A DNA stretch of 64,000 nt from Jacaranda mimosifolia (taxonomy: Eukaryota > Streptophyta > Magnoliopsida > Lamiales > Bignoniaceae): assembly GCA_018894105.1 (NCBI GenBank), contig CM032121.1:23901730-23965729 (forward strand), read 5' to 3'. The notes beneath the pieces are model-generated. The model did not search any database and was not told the DNA's origin. It saw only the letters and a list, made by a program, of their open reading frames with translations. Positions 1 to 11,999 of this stretch are shown in pieces. Within the stretch, counting starts at the first letter, position 1. Each line of letters opens with the position of its first letter. Position numbers and translations under genes: made by a program.

Positions 1-410
1 AGGGGTTTTCGGATTCGAGTTTCCAATTCGATGTAACTCAAATTTACTTTTGGATTTATATTTTGCCTCCATGGCAGCGCGGTGAGTTAGAAGAGTTCCA
101 ACAAGACACCATGGCTGATTTTACCACTAAAGTAGAATATATTGAGGCTTTGGAAACTGCAAAGGAAGGGGCTTGGATGAAAAACTTCATTGAAGAGTTA
201 AATATAGTGTTTAGCATTACTGAGCCTGTTGTTTTCTTTTGTGACAACACTAGGGTAGTAGCGCAAGCTAAAGTGCCAAGATATCATTTGAAATCCAAGC
301 ACATTTTGAGGCGATATCATTTGATTCGGGAGATCATTGATAGAGACGACATTTGAGTGGAGAAAGTTGCCTCGGAAGAGAAGATAGTAGATCCACTAAC
401 TAAACCATAG
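1..410 (+). pseudogene. Ty1/Copia RNase H C-terminal fragment
   Basis: The frame from about 63 to 356 reads as the end of a Copia RNase H domain: a TTKVEYIEAL-like stretch (usually TTEAEYIAAS), then CDNTRVVAQAK, then HLKSKHILRRYHLIREII. The usual closing segment follows after an in-frame TGA at 355-357 and reads VEKVASEEKIVDPLTKP before a TAG. Upstream of about base 60 the frame is broken. The rest of the element lies left of the window. The domain degrades the RNA strand of the RNA/DNA hybrid during reverse transcription. The stops make this copy inactive. The same family occurs on the minus strand at 47.05-50.96 kb. Confidence 0.9.
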
Positions 411-2092
411 TGCAAAAGGACTTTAAAGAACATCTTGAGAGGATGGGTCTCAAGGCCATGGAGCATTGGCTTTAGGGCAACTGGGAGATTGTTGGAATAG
501 TGCCCGACAAGCTAATTAGATTGGCCTTGTAAAAGCTATTTCCTTGTAAAACAATATTGATTGAATGATATTCTTTATATGGCCACTTTCATCTTATGCT
601 TTATATTACTTCACTTGCATTTAGATGAAGCCCTTAGATCAGACCTGATTATGGAACTTGGTTCGGTGACCATGGAATAAGTCTTACACAGCCGTGATCT
701 TAAATCTTCTAAGTCATAGGATCTTAAGAGACGGGGCATTTAAGATCCGGATAGACTTGCACTAACGATGCATAAATTCAAGAGTTGGATATTGCTCCAT
801 TCCATGAGAAACCGTATGAGATATGGGGTACATGTTAGTAGGTGTTTGTTAGAGAACAAAGCACTAAAGACCCATAAGAGAATCCACTAGATAGCCGAAG
901 TGGCAAGTTGGTAATGGTCAATTATCCCATTTATGCTAGTGCATATTATTAGCCCTCTGACATGAGGATCCATGGTAACCTTGTGTCCGGTCCTCATGCC
1001 TTGATTCTTCCTTGACCACTTAGTGGGTCTTTCGGGTTGAGGTTGGATATGAGCTACTTGGCATGGAGGTTTGTGAGATCCAAGATGGAATCTGACTTCT
1101 CGCTTTTGTGAAGGGCGAGTGTTTCTCCTATGTGTTCTATAATGATCGATTCCAAGAAATCCTTGCGCAAGGTGGTGTGACAATTTGGAAAAGGATTTTT
1201 CCAATGCTGAGGTCATACAAAGGAATCGAACATTTAGAATAGAGGCATAGTATTAAGGCTATTAGGGAGTTGACAAATATCTTGCCCTTGGCTTCTTTCG
1301 GGAGATAGGAGATAGAAGGCCTATATTTGTGTGGTAGTGTAGAGCTATGATGGTTCTCTAGAATACTCATTTTGGCCAATTAGTTGGGTTCCATAGGCTA
1401 GAGGTTGGAGATCGACTATGGAGATTGGGTATGCTTCAATTAATAAGATTAATTGAGTTGAGTCGATTAGTTTAAATAGAGTTTTAAACTAAAATGAATA
1501 TAAGATATTCAAAAGTCACAAAGAGTTGTGAGTTCATGTCCAATGAATGGTAGAACCTATTGGATCACACACAAAAGCCAAATAGCTTCCAAAATTGTTA
1601 GAGCAATTTTCTATGTGTTAGCAAATCACCTTTTGGTGAATGATTTTCAGAGTCCAATCCAACAATCAATTTTGGTTTGACTAATTTAAGTGCTAAATTA
1701 ATCAACTAATTTAAGAGTTAAATTAAACCAATAATTAAGGAGTTAATTATTTGGTAACATGTTGACCATCAATTGGACAAGTTGACTTAATGAGTTAAGT
1801 TGACTAATTTAAACTTAAGAGTTAAGCTTGTTTGATTTAAAAGTTAAATCAAAGGTTAATTAATTAAATTAAAGTGTTTAATTTAATTAATGGGAAGAAC
1901 ACTTTTTGGAGGGAAAATTTAAATGAATTGTTCATTTAAATTAGCATCTTAATTAGTTTGGAATTAGATTCCAAATGAAATTGAAATGCACTTGAAATTC
2001 AAGTAAGATTTGAATTTGAATTTTGCCAACTTGGCATACCACTTAGGCTGTGCGGAAGGTGTGATGCCAACTAGCATCACACATTCCACCTT

Positions 2093-2102
2093 TTATATAT
2101 AG
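2093..2102 (+). promoter_or_regulatory. TATA box of the Copia LTR
   Basis: The run TTATATATAG lies about 1.6 kb into the LTR, shortly before a CT-rich leader. A TATATATA segment sits at the corresponding place in the minus-strand copy (near 47.68 kb). The position fits the U3/R boundary of a long Copia LTR. Activity is inferred. Confidence 0.5.
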
Positions 2103-2177
2103 ATTTAGAGGGTGTGCAAAATTTGAATAAGCATTGCTGAAAAATGTGAGAAATAGATTTTTGCATTCCTTCTAAAA

Positions 2178-2230
2178 TCTCTGTCTCTCTGTCTCTTTGT
2201 CTCTCTCTCTCTTTCTCTATTTCTCTCTCC
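2178..2230 (+). repeat. CT-rich microsatellite in the LTR
   Basis: A nearly pure CT/GTCT tract lies just downstream of the LTR TATA box. Pyrimidine-rich leaders are common after retrotransposon promoters. It opens a spurious 66-residue reading frame on the other strand. Confidence 0.8.
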
Positions 2231-2771
2231 ATGCATTGCATCATGTGTTGAAGCTTTGCATCTCTTCTTCTTCCCAACTGAAAAATTGGCCTCCTCTACC
2301 TCATTTTCTCCTCTCTAACTCCAGCTTCTAGTGAGGAGAAATTGGAAGATTGTTTGTTGTGTGGATCGTATCAATAGAGGCAAGGTACTTGACTTGCTCA
2401 GTATTGAAGATCCACCTGCTGTAGCTTTCGGTTGGCAATTTTTTCTGGAGTGATCTAGAAGGTTTTTTGGCTACAAATTTTAACAGTAGCTTCCCCTATG
2501 TTTGGAGGCATTCCAGATTTAATTTCATGAATTTTGGAGCAGTTTAGCCTAGGGAAATGTTGCCATCTTTCTGCTATGCCAGTTCCAAACAATTTCTGGA
2601 TTCATGAGAGATAATTGACCTTCTCCTTGTTTTTGAGCTACAAGAGGTAATTCTTCATCCTAATCTTGATATATAGCATGACTAAATCCTTCGGAGCTCA
2701 AGTAGCTTAGTTAATTTCAAGCCTATGAAGTTTTGATTTATGGATCCTAACGCTGCTCTTGTCTTTATTCA

Positions 2772-4225
2772 TTATATGCCAAATCAAAGAATCTTGATAA
2801 AACAAGAACAATTTGTGATGTTACTTCAAATTTTGAAGCATCTAGCAACTGAACATGATTACAAGAGGAGTTCGCAACTGCACAAGCTGAGTTGGCAAGT
2901 GCGAAAGCTAAGTTAGCTCTTCAAAAGTCTACAATGGAAGCGGTGGTGAAATGCATTGAGGAGATGACTGGCAAAAGCTTTTCCGAAATCATTAATCCAT
3001 CCAATTGGTGAGTTGACCTTCATGATTGAATTTGACCCAATAGTGAAAATTTCAAACTATGGTTCTTTTTCCTTAATATAAGGTCAAACCTTCTTTCATA
3101 ATTTATTGCTAAGAAATTTTAGTAGACTATATATATTAATTTAAAGAAATTATTAAAATTATTCCACCTATGGTTTTATAAATATAATAGTTTTCAATTG
3201 ACTTTTGCACTTATTTGGACATTTTTATTTTTCTTGATGCCGATGCAACAATGGGAATGATAGAGTAAGATTTAGATTGATGAAATGCAATGATTTTGGT
3301 TTAATTTTTTGGTTTAAGATGAAGAACATGTCTGCTTTGATAAAAATAATGTTTAGTTCTTTGTTTTTACTTTTAGTTGTCAAATAGAATAGTTGGTTTC
3401 TCTTCAATTTTCTGTTGTGTTTCAGATGGTATTCAATTTGTTTAATCTTGAACATGGATCGGAGACAAGTAGAAGTGCAACATTTTAATGGCTAAAAGCT
3501 TTGTGTTGTTTGACAAAATGATTGAGATAATTTTGGTTCAAAAGTTAACTTATTTGCTAGTTTAAATGGTAGTAACTTGGCTTTAAATGATGAATAGATT
3601 TGGTACAACAAAATGGCTAATACATTTCATTTTGAATTCTTAATATTTATTGGAATAGCTCACTTTGAGTTAGTCCTGGAATCTATTTTACTTTTTAGCT
3701 ATCTTACTAAATATTTGCTGGAAATATATAGAACTGTGCAAAGATGGTTTCTATGATTAATGCAGTGCTTTGTTTTCCAAAGACTCACTCGTGTTACAGT
3801 TATGGGAGAAGTATAATTCTATGTATCTAGGATGTTTTACTGTTGCACAGTTTATATAATTCTAGTACAAATTTTATCTTGCAGCTTGTTTTTTTTTTTT
3901 TTTTTTTTTTTTGTGTTTTCATCATCTTGCTGGATAGAGGCAAGGAAATTTATATCTGAAATAGCTAGAGTGGTGGTGAAGATTTTGCTATTGCATATAC
4001 TCTGCTTTGTTACCATGAATTTGCTGATGAAAATTATTGAAGAGAATTGTTGAGGGAATGATAAAAATAAAGTTTAGAGATAGCTACCAATAAGCCTTTT
4101 GATTTTGATCATTTGCTGTTGATTTTAAACTTAGAGTTGCTTTTATTGATGCAAATTGAGGGAAAGTGGGGCCATGTTATTTGATAAACAATTGTTGGAG
4201 TGAAGAGTTAGTTTTGTTGCTAGAA
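2772..4225. other. Non-coding stretch between Copia LTR and repeats
   Basis: Apart from a 50-codon open stretch at 2859-3011 and a 24-base T run at 3889-3912, I see no gene, RNA or terminal repeat here. Composition is AT-rich with stops in all frames, as expected of intergenic or old intronic DNA. Confidence 0.6.
2859..3011 (+). other. Short coding-like fragment, helix-rich, unidentified
   Basis: An open stretch of 50 codons follows a TGA and ends with TGA at 3009. It starts LQEEFATAQAELASAK and ends KSFSEIINPSNW. The Ala/Glu/Lys-rich first half has the look of a coiled coil or long helix. There is no upstream Met in frame. I do not recognise the family. It could be the last exon of a decayed gene or transposon protein, or chance. 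It lies just outside the Copia LTR. Confidence 0.25.
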
Positions 4226-4440
4226 GCAACACTTTAATTGGAGACAACCACTGCAAAATTGATTTTATCTTGTGTTGGAATGGAGACTCAACCCCAGCAC
4301 TTTAATTGGAAGCTTGGCTGCTAGTAAAGTCATTCAGTCTTTTCATTGGAACAGGGGCTCGAACCCAGCAGTTTAATTGGAGACTTGGCTGGCTGCTAAA
4401 TATTCAATCTTTTGTTGGAATGGGGACTTGAACCTAGCCT
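4226..4440 (+). repeat. Degenerate ~70 bp tandem repeat
   Basis: A unit of about 70 bases recurs with starts near 4275, 4344 and 4414, plus a partial unit before them. Each carries TTGGAATGGGGACTCGAACC-like sequence, then CAGCACTTTAATTGGAGAC, then CTTGGCTGCTA, then ATTCAATCTTTTG. Units differ by several substitutions and small indels. Confidence 0.7.
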
Positions 4441-4859
4441 GGTATAGGGAGGATGCAAATTTGAATTTTGGCTGGAAACTTTTTGCTTCAACGGAGAGTA
4501 TGGACCGCTTTAGTAGGGCACCCAGATAATGCATTAAATACTTGTGGAGTGGGAATTCTTCTTAGTATTTGAAGCAATTTTAAGTGAAGCAATTCTTCTT
4601 AGTAGTTCCCAGATTATACAATGTTGCAAGGTGGAATGAATTATGTCCATCTTCTAAATTACTTTGTTAGTTTTTTAAATGTATTTGCTTTTCTTTTAGG
4701 GGAAATTAGTAGACATTGAGAACATTGTAAAGGAAGTAAGTACTTCCTTGTTTAAATTTTTCTCAAAAAACTTTTGACTTGTAATTCCTTTTTTGATTTC
4801 TAGTATATCCTGAACTTATTTTTTTTAAAAAAATAAAAGAACTTTTTCATATTTTTCTG

Positions 4860-5285
4860 AAAAATAGGAAGTGTCAAAGTCCATTAGATAGCTAAGAGTA
4901 ACTTTTATTAATAACGTAATGGCAGTTGTTCTTCGGATTTTTTTAGCCAACCATACAAAGTTAGTCACAATAATAAATATTTAGCAACCAAATTAGTTGG
5001 TTGCTAATGATAAACTCATTCTAATTTTATTGTTAAATTGGTCACTGTTAATATTTTATTTCTAGCAACCATGAAAATTCTTACTAAAAACTCCAACTTT
5101 GGCCACAAGTGCTTGTCAAAATATAGTGACCATTTATAGCTACCAAATATTGATTTATCACAATAAGATCTACCAAAATTAATTATAGGAACCAAATAAC
5201 TTTGGTTGCTCAAAGTTTATCTATATTGACCTTTTTATCATTATCCCAGAGAACTTTGTTGCTAAAGCCAATTTTTCTTGTAGTG
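4860..5285 (-). mobile_element. CACTA-like transposon terminus (one end only)
   Basis: Read on the minus strand, 5285 back to 5271 is CACTACAAGAAAAAT, the common terminal sequence of plant CACTA (En/Spm) elements. The adjacent 400 bases hold repeated TAGCAACC/GGTTGCTA motifs, including an inverted repeat TTAGCAACCAA...TTGGTTGCTAA at about 4980-5007, like the subterminal repeats of such elements. I found no matching opposite end, so the left boundary is only a guess and the element may be truncated. No transposase is present. Confidence 0.5.
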
Positions 5286-5744
5286 GTCTGATTTTGTCAG
5301 ATGCAGCCTTCTCCACTTTTTCTTTTTGCTTTTTAGGGGTTGTTTATGGTCCATGACACTTGTTTTGGTCTGACAACAAGCCAAAAGATTTCAACCATTG
5401 AAAATGTATCTTTAAATCTTAATTGTACCAAAAGAAAGAATATTTTCGAAGGAAGATATTAAATTGATGTTGAAACATTTGAAAAGATACAAATACCCCT
5501 ATTCTTAACTACAAATAAAAATGGCTAACCTACTCTTGGAAAAATTGCAAATTTAGTCCACCAACTCTGGCTTCTCTTTTGAAAATGACATTGATACAGT
5601 CTTGCCAATTGATTGGTTTATTGTTGTTTATTGAGTTCGTTACCTTGAATTGTTATAGAGACGATCTTATTGACCTGAACTCCCTACTTTAAACTTATTA
5701 TATTCAATTGTTATTTGATTATGATATCGTTGTTTACATTCTAA
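5286..5744. other. Non-coding stretch
   Basis: No gene, RNA or terminal repeat was recognised between the CACTA-like terminus and the LTR fragment that follows. Part of it may belong to the LTR, whose left edge is unclear. Confidence 0.5.
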
Positions 5745-6808
5745 ATCCATTGTTGGAGTTAGTTGCTAATAAGACCCTTGGGCACACTCATGGAAAGTTC
5801 AGACTCAGATAGACGCCATGGGAAGTTTGGGCCCTGGGACTAGGATAAAAAAGACAGCCAGGAAGAATAGACCAGCAATGATGTCTCCCAAACTAGTACC
5901 CACTAGAAATCCTGTGTCGCAGGTAGTTGGGAGTTAATTAGTTGTAAGCAAGGGACTACTGGCATGCGATCGACCATGTCAGAGGTGTGTGTGTGTGTGT
6001 TTTGTTTGAGCAAAGTGTTAATTACTTAGAGGGATAAAGGATTTGTTTCCATATTTATCTTCATGAGTCATAAGATTGGAGACCACACTTACCCAAGAGC
6101 CCCATATGATACGTTATTATCTTATGTTGTTAATCTATTATTGAACTTCTGCTCTTTGGGTCTATCAGTAATAGTAATGTTGACACATGAGTTGTACTTA
6201 GACTTGAGCAAATGTTTACAATATCTTGTTCATTTTAGTTCCTTTCAAAGTACCTTGTTTACTTTTTCCTTATTCAATATATTTATATCTAAAATATTTT
6301 CCTAATCAGCTCACTAAGTCATTAGGACTTATACCTCCTGTATATTTCCTTCAATTCTTATCCCCAAATAGCCGCTAATGGATGACGAACATTTCGATTG
6401 CACATCTATATATAGTGTACATAGTTTTGCAAGCAGGCCTCCAGTTATATAGACTTGTCGAACACGATATGTAAATTATAATATGCTAAGTTGGAATTCA
6501 TTTGGTTTGGATGACTTGAGCAGCTAGTTATACAGGGCTTTTGCATCTATTGTATAAACCAGAGCCTACTAAGTTATGTATTCTGATGTTGGAAGGTAAA
6601 TGTTATGCCTCAGGAATGTTAAGTTTGAATTCAATTACTATTGATATAAATAATACGCTAATGTGGATTTGTGGTGTTAGTAACTATATAATAGTTTTGT
6701 AGCCCTTGTGGAATATTTTAGGGGTGCACAATTTCCTTTGAATTGATGTGAATAAGATTGGGATAGCACCTCGGCCCAAAGAAAGCACCTCTCGGGCAGG
6801 GTGTTACA
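5745..6808 (+). mobile_element. Gypsy-type LTR fragment, 3' part
   Basis: The stretch 5745-6115 is clearly related to 43.29-43.61 kb. Shared blocks run in the same order: a GGGAAGTTTGGGC / GGGAAATTGGGCTC segment, AAAAAGACA, CTAGTACCCACTA, CAGGTAGTTGG, GGGATAAAGGATTTGTTCC, and a GAGTCATAAGATTGGAGAC block. The right edge ends GGGTGTTACA at 6808, matching the ...GTTACA or ...GCTACA ends of the Gypsy LTRs elsewhere here. The 5' end is missing, so it is a truncated or decayed LTR. Confidence 0.65.
5983..6002. repeat. (GT)n microsatellite
   Basis: A run of about nine GT dinucleotides inside the LTR fragment. Confidence 0.85.
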
Positions 6809-6814
6809 TATTCA

Positions 6815-7200
6815 GAGTTATACCCATATGTAATTTATGCATATGTCATGCATTAATTATTAAATATTAATAATTTTTTTAGAAAATAATTACCCATATA
6901 ATTTTAATAATTTCAAAATTCAAATACATCATCATTTAAAATAATGATTCAAAATTTTATTTATTATTTACTAAATGAGTATGATTTTATTATTTTAACT
7001 TACTCATAATAAATTTATATATACTCAAACAAAGTAATTAGTAATATAATTTAAATAATTTTAAGTACATAATTAATTCTATAGAATTCTAGAAAATATA
7101 TATTTATTTTTTTTACTTGGAACTTTAAAATATAAATAATAATATTGTCAAAATATTGAACGTAAAAATTTAATATAAAATTTTTAAAAAATATTTATTA
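6815..7200 (+). repeat. AT-rich repeat family, copy 1
   Basis: It opens with ACCCATATGTAATTTATGCA and continues TATGTCATGCATTAATT, then a block with TTATTTACTAAATGAGTATG and AATATTGTCAAAATATTGAA. The same order is seen in copy 3 (12785-13085) and in copy 2, which is split by the solo LTR (8575-8660 and 12000-12290). It is not coding; class unknown. Confidence 0.7.
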
Positions 7201-8574
7201 TGTGGCAATGATGTGGATAAGTTACTTTGATCCCTTTTTGCCATCTCAATAATTTTCATATATAATTTGCTATTTAAATGAGCTATTTTATTATTAGTAG
7301 GTCAACACTAAATTAATTTTTTGGTAGCTCTATATTCAATGATGGTAAGTACTCAATATATATATATATTAGTTTATATATATGTGTGTGTGTGTGTGAT
7401 ATTCTATATTAATTTTTGTGTTTATCTCTCTCTCTATATATTAGTTTATGTATGGAATTAATATATATATATGTATATAAAATTATTTTCAATTAATTTT
7501 TTAAAAATAATAATTTTAAGATTGCATATGCTAAGAAATTTTAAAATCTTATCAAGTATGATACGACCTTTTTGTCTTTGATCATCTAAGAACAATTGTT
7601 AAGTTATTATATAAATGGCTAATTTGAGTACATAAATTTAGCTATTGACATAGTTATGCTAAATTTTTATTTAATAAATTTAGGCAATGATCCAAGAAGT
7701 AGTTTTTACATTTTTCATATTCTGAAATCGTAAGATTTTCTATAACTCTCTCTATGTTAGTCTAAAAAGTTTTACCTTAATTTAATATTTTTTTAATTAT
7801 ATTTTATTCCATAATTCGTTGTTTTAATTAAGTTAAGTTCCTCAATCTAAGCTATTAATCCCTACAAGTAATACTAAAACTAACCAAACATGCAATACAC
7901 AAATATTTAAAGGTATAAAATTATATTTTCTTTTTTCTTCACCTCTGTAAATCATTTGCTTGGAGAGTTAAATTCTCATTTTTTTTTCCTTTTTTTGATT
8001 ATATGCATGTATTTTATAATTTAAATTATGATTTACTAATATTAATAAATTTGTATGTATGTTTATGAGCCAAGTTAATTTACAAAATGAATTCAAAGTT
8101 TCGATTATGTGGTAAATTAAAAGTTCACATTTATTTTTCACTTTTGATCGATTTTCTTCACTTTTTTCATATTATGATTCTTCTTTAACCCATAATTTTT
8201 TTTACTTTTATTTTGTTAGTTCGATGTTCCAAGAATATTCCATTAATTTATGTAATTATGAAATTTGAAAAGTAAATTTCATGTAATTTAATAATAATTA
8301 TGAAATAATTATTTAGAGGGCCCATATCTTTTTTATATTCATTTTGATTGATTCTATTCGTTTAAAGAATAGTTTACAATCTTATATTTTAAGTAGGCTT
8401 CACGATGCACATAGTAAAATATTTATAGAAAAAAACCATGGTTTTTTATTTATAAAAAAATTAAAATCTAAATCATAATTAAATTAAATATAGTAAAATT
8501 TTAATTTTAAATTATTACCCCATGCAACACCGGGATTAAAAGCTAGTTATTTCTTAAATTAGTACAATTTCCAT
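7201..8574. other. AT-rich non-coding DNA with TA/GT microsatellites
   Basis: No gene recognised. Short (AT)n and (GT)n runs occur at about 7355-7400. All frames are full of stops. Confidence 0.6.
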
Positions 8575-8660
8575 CATTTTAAATTACACATTCTATTATT
8601 ACATATATTTAATTATCAATGAAGTTTCAAAAGTATTATAATAAAATAATTAATAATATA
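8575..8660 (+). repeat. AT-rich repeat family, copy 2, left part
   Basis: The ATTACATATATTTAA...ATGAAGTTTCAAAA segment matches copy 3 near 12940-12980. It runs directly into the solo LTR and resumes at 12000, so the LTR was inserted into this repeat. Confidence 0.7.
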
Positions 8661-11600
8661 TGTAACACCCCTAAAATTCATTCATTTTTGGAAAATAAGG
8701 ATTTAGAAAATCAAGGTGTTAGTTGGTTGGATTTTAGGGCTCGAAAATAAATAAAAGGACTTGATTGGAAGAATTTTAGAAGTTTTGGGGTTGAATTGAA
8801 AATTTAGGAAAACTTGATTGTCCAACATTTAGAGTTTTGGTGGGTCAAAGTGGGATTATTATTGGTTAAAGGAGTTAATGTGAGGCAATAAATAGTCTTG
8901 GAGCTGAAGTGAAGACACTCAAAACTTGAGAGGACTTAATTGGAAGTTGGCTTATAAGTTTAGGGGCCAATTTCCAATTACCAAAAGTTGAATTTTATAA
9001 AAAAAAACAATTTCACCTTTCTTCTTTATTTTCTTCTCCAAACACCACCGTGACCACCCTCTCACTGGCCACCTATCACCGGCAACCAAACCTTAGCAAA
9101 TTTGGTATCATTTTCTTTGTCTCATCGCGTAGAACACGAATATACCAATTTCTCCCCAAACCTTCCATTGTGCTGGCTAGAAAATGAGCTCAAAGTTTCA
9201 GCCATGGTGGTGGTTAATGGGTTTCTCCACTTCGGCGACTAAAGCTTAAAAGTGAGTAGTAAGTTTCGACAAGCTCAGCTCAAGGATCACGTCGATGCCT
9301 TCAATTTTGGGAATGGATCACCGTGGATGGAGAAATTAGGAGAAAACAACGCAGTGGTGAATAGTGGTGCAGAAGCTTCCAGGCCAAAATTGACCTTCAA
9401 TTCGATGGTGTTTGGTGAAATTATTTGAGGGGTTGGATTGCTCTAGCTGAAAGGAACATTCTTGTGGTGTCGTTGGCCATCTCCGGCAACGGCGACTCGG
9501 CAGCCGGCGGCAGCGGTGAAGAGACAGAATCTTCATCTTGTTGCAAGGAAATACACGCAAGCTGATCGTTCATTCGGAGCTCCGATAACAAGATATTGGG
9601 TAAAAATGAGAAACTTGTGTTAAAGTTGTATGCATGGTATGTATATGCCTCCAAACCGTATGATGTATTGTATAAACGAGGAATACAAATGATTTGATTT
9701 AAATATTGAGATATACATAGAATTTCATAAGTCAATGGATCTGGATTTTTATCATAGTGAGTAATAATCTTGATAATTAAGTTAATTAGGTAGAGAAAAC
9801 CCTCATTTTACGAATTTGGAACCTTGATGATGATAATTTGGGATTTTTAAGGGATATTGGACCATCATTATCGATTTAGTATGTTGTGGCAAGATCAATT
9901 GGATGATTTAGGACCCAATTACATATTCTTTTAATGAGATCAGTGCTGCTAGCATATCTTTATCAAGGCTATCGATTTAGCTGATTAAGTAATTATTTAG
10001 GTCGTTGTTTGCGTAATTGTGATTATATGGTAAAATGAGGATTTTGATTGTGAAATATTATTTTGGTTAGGTGACGATGATTTGGGACCCGCGGATCATT
10101 TGACTACTAACAGTGATTGTAGTTTTTTGAGACTACGGAGGTGAGGGTCTGCCAATCTGGCACTTCTTGTACCTATCAATTTTCTTGATAAACCCCTGTG
10201 ATGGTTGATATTGATTTGATTATCGCACTCTATTATTTGTTATACTGCTATGAGGTTCTGCCAATTGGCATTTGTTTCATATGAGCTTATTCCATAGCTA
10301 TTGTTGAACCTGATTCAATTCTGCTGATATGATATTTGTCTTGATTTTCATTATCGTTGCTATTGATTACCGAACCCTGTGAGGTTCCCCAAAACTCTTA
10401 TCTGTATTCCGTATCGCTAGATTTCTTATTACTGTCTTGTTATTTGTATCGTTATCTATTGCCTTGCCAACAACTTGTTTATACGTTACAGCATTAGGTG
10501 GCTATGTTGGCTAGTCTAAAATTGATTAGTATTATGGATTTGTTTTGTCAGTAATTTTTTGTGTACCAAGTTGTTACGCTTGGGTAAGTTAGTTCGACTT
10601 GTATGTCGTGGGTTTGTTTTGCCAGTAATAAGTTATGGACCAAGCAGATATGCCTAGGTAAGTTATGTTCCAAGATGTGCTTGGGTAGGTTCTGTACTAG
10701 GTTATCGTGTTTTGGTAAGTTAGTTTGATTGATATGTCATTGAATTGTTTTGTTGGTAATAAGTTATGTACCAAGCTGATACGCCTGGGTAAGTTGTGTA
10801 CCAAGCTGGTACGCCTAGGTAAGTTATGTACCAAGCTATGCTCGGGTAAGTTTTGTACCAAGTTATCATGCTTAGGTAAGTTTTGTACTAGGTTGTCATG
10901 CTCAGCTAAGTTCTGCACCAGGTTGTTATGCCTGGGTAAGTTCAGTTTGATTGGTACCAGTTGGTTATGCCTAGGTAAGTTCGGTTTGATTGGTACCAGG
11001 TGGCTTATGCCTGGGTAAATTCAGTTTGGTATAAGTTTGATTTACCTAGTAAGTTTTGTACCAGGTGGTTACGCTTAGGTAAGTTCGGTTTGATTTGTAT
11101 AAGTTTGATTTGACTGGTAAGTTTTGTACCCGGTGGTTATGCCTTGGTAAGTTTGGTTTGATTTGTATAAGTTTGATATGATATGCTTAGGTAAGTTTTG
11201 TACTAAGTCGATATACTTGGGTAAGTTCTGTACTAGGTTGTCATGCCTGGGTAAGTTTAGTTCGGTTCGGTTGGGCAAGTTTGATTCGGTTTGGTTGGTA
11301 TAAGTTTTGTACCAGGTTGTCATGCCTGGGTAAGCTTAAATCAGTTTGATTGGTATAGTTCCGTACCGGGTTATCTTGCCTGAGTAAGTATAGTTAGGTC
11401 TGTTTGATATAAGATTTGCTTTGATGTTCAACTGTATCCTGACCGATAGACAGTTTTCCAAACTGTCTAATTATTTCATGACCATATGACTGTATCCTAA
11501 TATGTTTCTATTTGAATCGTTAAACTATGATTTGTTTAGTTGTTTCGCCCTCGACAGATCCCCATTGCATGTGATTACATTTATCCCTCACTAAGTCCTT

Positions 11601-11999
11601 TGAACTTACCCCCCGTTTATCTTTGATGTTTCTCAAACAAGAATAGGTGATGGACTTGGATTGGCGAAGGAAATTTTGCTATAGAATGGATGTGTATATG
11701 TATATGGGTTCCCTTGAATGCTAAGTCTTATCTTAGAAATGTTGTGATATGTAAAACGAAATTATGACTCAAGGCATGCACATGTTATGTTGGATGTTAT
11801 GAGACCTTTGATGGTATATACTAGTATTTTGATGAGGTTATGAAGTTTGAAATCCGCTGCTATATGTCTTTGATAAGTTTTGAAAAAAAATAAATTATGA
11901 TGGGATACTGACTGTATTGCTTGTTTATGAACTAAGATGTAAGTCTAAACTAGAGTGGCATTCCGACTTTTGGGCTATATCCCGAGTGGGGGTGCTACA
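8661..11999 (+). mobile_element. Solo LTR of a Ty3/Gypsy element (3339 bp)
   Basis: It starts TGTAACACCCCTAAAATTCA and ends GGGGGTGCTACA. The five bases before it (8656-8660) and after it (12000-12004) are both ATATA, a perfect target duplication. There is no internal retroviral-type coding, so this is a solo LTR left by LTR-LTR recombination. Length and TGTAACACCCC start resemble the large LTRs of Tekay/Del-like Gypsy elements, a tentative clade call. A related solo LTR lies in reverse at 28135-31045. A minisatellite occupies 10560-11380. Short open frames inside come from that repeat and are not genes. Confidence 0.92.
10560..11380 (+). repeat. Minisatellite inside the solo LTR (~30-60 bp unit)
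   Basis: The core GGTAAGTTTTGTACCAAGT followed by a GTTATGCCT-like part recurs about twenty times with drift and with longer higher-order units that add GGTTTGATTGGTA. Translation gives repeating LGKLCTKL-like peptides on the plus strand and NLPKHDNLVQ-like peptides on the minus strand, which explains three apparent open frames here. Confidence 0.85.

Larger units (their letters stand above)
490..2771 (+). mobile_element. 3' LTR of the left Ty1/Copia element
   Basis: The LTR begins at TGTTGGAATAG directly after a purine-rich stretch ending GGGCAACTGGGAGAT, the normal position of the polypurine tract. Its end is placed at ATTCA (2771) by alignment with the homologous minus-strand LTR at 47054-49311, which has nearly the same length (about 2.28 and 2.26 kb). 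Shared landmarks include the paragraph around 590-900, a TATA segment near 2095 and GGATCCTAA near the end. The start is firm; the end is inferred to within about 20 bases. The target duplication cannot be tested because the 5' LTR is outside the window. Confidence 0.85.

Noticed and set aside
10697..11323. Three open frames with repeating peptides (LGKLCTKL, NLPKHDNLVQ)
   Set aside because: They are translations of the LTR minisatellite on both strands and have no independent coding signal.
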